Shown: piece by piece, positions 63,401-64,000 of the stretch
How positions within the stretch are numbered: position 1 is the stretch's first letter
Layout of the letters: each line of letters starts with the position of its first letter
Source of the DNA: Lagopus muta
Taxonomy: Eukaryota; Chordata; Aves; Galliformes; Phasianidae
Assembly (NCBI RefSeq): GCF_023343835.1
Contig: NC_064433.1
Location: 26,226,214 to 26,290,213 of the forward strand
Direction: 5' to 3'
DNA length: 64,000 nt
Translations under genes and position numbers: made by a program
Notes under the pieces: generated by a model
Database searches by the model: none
The model's input: only the letters and a program-made list of their open reading frames with translations
Told to the model about the DNA's origin: nothing

Positions 63401-64000
63401 AGTGCAGTCTGTCACAAAAGAAAGAACACAAAACAAGAAAACAAAGGGAAGAAATGTAGCTGCTAGTAACCTTGGTGGTACCTAACTGGAAAAGGGTTTG
63501 CTTTCTGAGTAGGAATAGCAATTTCACCTTTATAGAGTTCTCAAGAACAAACAAAAGACGTTGCCACCCAGGGACAATTCTCTTCCTTAAGCCATTGAGT
63601 GTGGGTTTAGGTTCATAAAACTTTGTCCTTTAATATCTTTGCAAGTAAACAGACACAAGGCAAATTAAAACAGCTGAGTCTGTATCTAGACTCACTTCAG
63701 CAGGCTGTGGCTTTCCACAAGGGAGAAATACATCAGCTGAATAATGCAATTTATAAAGACTGCGAGGTGATCTGCATTAATCTACATTCGGGAAATAACT
63801 ATATAAAATGAGCCTGATTCTTCTTGCATTTACCCAGTTTTCAAAAAGATTCCACTGGGATTTCTCCTTAGAGCACCCTGAATAAGAATCAAAACCCATA
63901 ATTTCACACAGCAGTGATGAATCCAAATAAGCTGATCCGCCTTTCCACACTGCTGAAAACAAGCCTGCTTCTTCAGGGCATCTAATGCAGCTGCTTTATA
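60429..64000. other. Intergenic DNA to the right edge, no gene established
   Basis: No CpG island and no convincing exon. A minus-strand frame at 61,971-61,708 has an unusually basic composition and is discussed under findings. The 137-codon + frame at 62,554-62,967 looks random. Confidence 0.6.

Noticed and set aside
24700-64000. Searched for BMT2/SAMTOR exons downstream of GPR85
   Set aside because: No methyltransferase-like frame or CpG-island promoter was seen.
1-64000. CRISPR arrays, tRNA or rRNA genes, prokaryotic operons, endogenous retroviral genes
   Set aside because: No regularly spaced repeats, no tRNA-like B-box context that I could recognise, and no gag/pol/env-like frames. Unrecognised diverged LTRs cannot be excluded without a repeat-library search.

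Overview
The window looks like a stretch of a galliform bird genome, most likely chicken (Gallus) or a close relative. The evidence is AT-rich intergenic DNA with scattered CR1 LINE fragments carrying the typical 8-bp 3' tails, a short mariner element of the Galluhop/Mariner1_GG type, one CpG island, and one vertebrate gene with an intronless coding region. There are no bacterial-type operons, CRISPR arrays or rRNA/tRNA genes that I can support. All identifications come from reading the sequence and from family knowledge; no database search was run.

Layout. Positions 1-18.5 kb are non-coding, with CR1 fragments near 5.9, 10.4-10.7, 16.9-17.1 and 17.9-18.3 kb and a mariner deletion derivative at 13.9-14.45 kb. 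A CpG island at about 18.5-20.06 kb is the evident promoter and 5' non-coding exon region of the gene. The coding exon follows: a probable splice acceptor at 21,027-21,028, an AUG-rich leader, and the 370-codon open frame of GPR85 (SREB2) at 21,204-22,316 on the + strand. An AT-rich 3' UTR with several AATAAA signals probably runs to between 22.7 and 24.7 kb. From there to 64 kb I see no convincing exon and no second CpG island. That 39-kb stretch holds CR1 fragments (35.5, 37.4-38.0, 49.9-51.1, 55.65-56.03 and 60.3 kb), a long G run, a tetranucleotide microsatellite and small tandem duplications.

GPR85 is an orphan class A receptor expressed mainly in brain. In human, BMT2/SAMTOR lies downstream of it in the same orientation. 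No BMT2 exon or promoter island is visible here, so if synteny holds that gene starts beyond the right edge. I found no previously undescribed multi-gene system. The observations most worth checking are the overlapping upstream AUGs and the two alternative acceptors in the GPR85 leader, the exon-1 donor choices inside the CpG island, and the mariner copy that joins its DNA-binding domain directly to its C-terminal tail.
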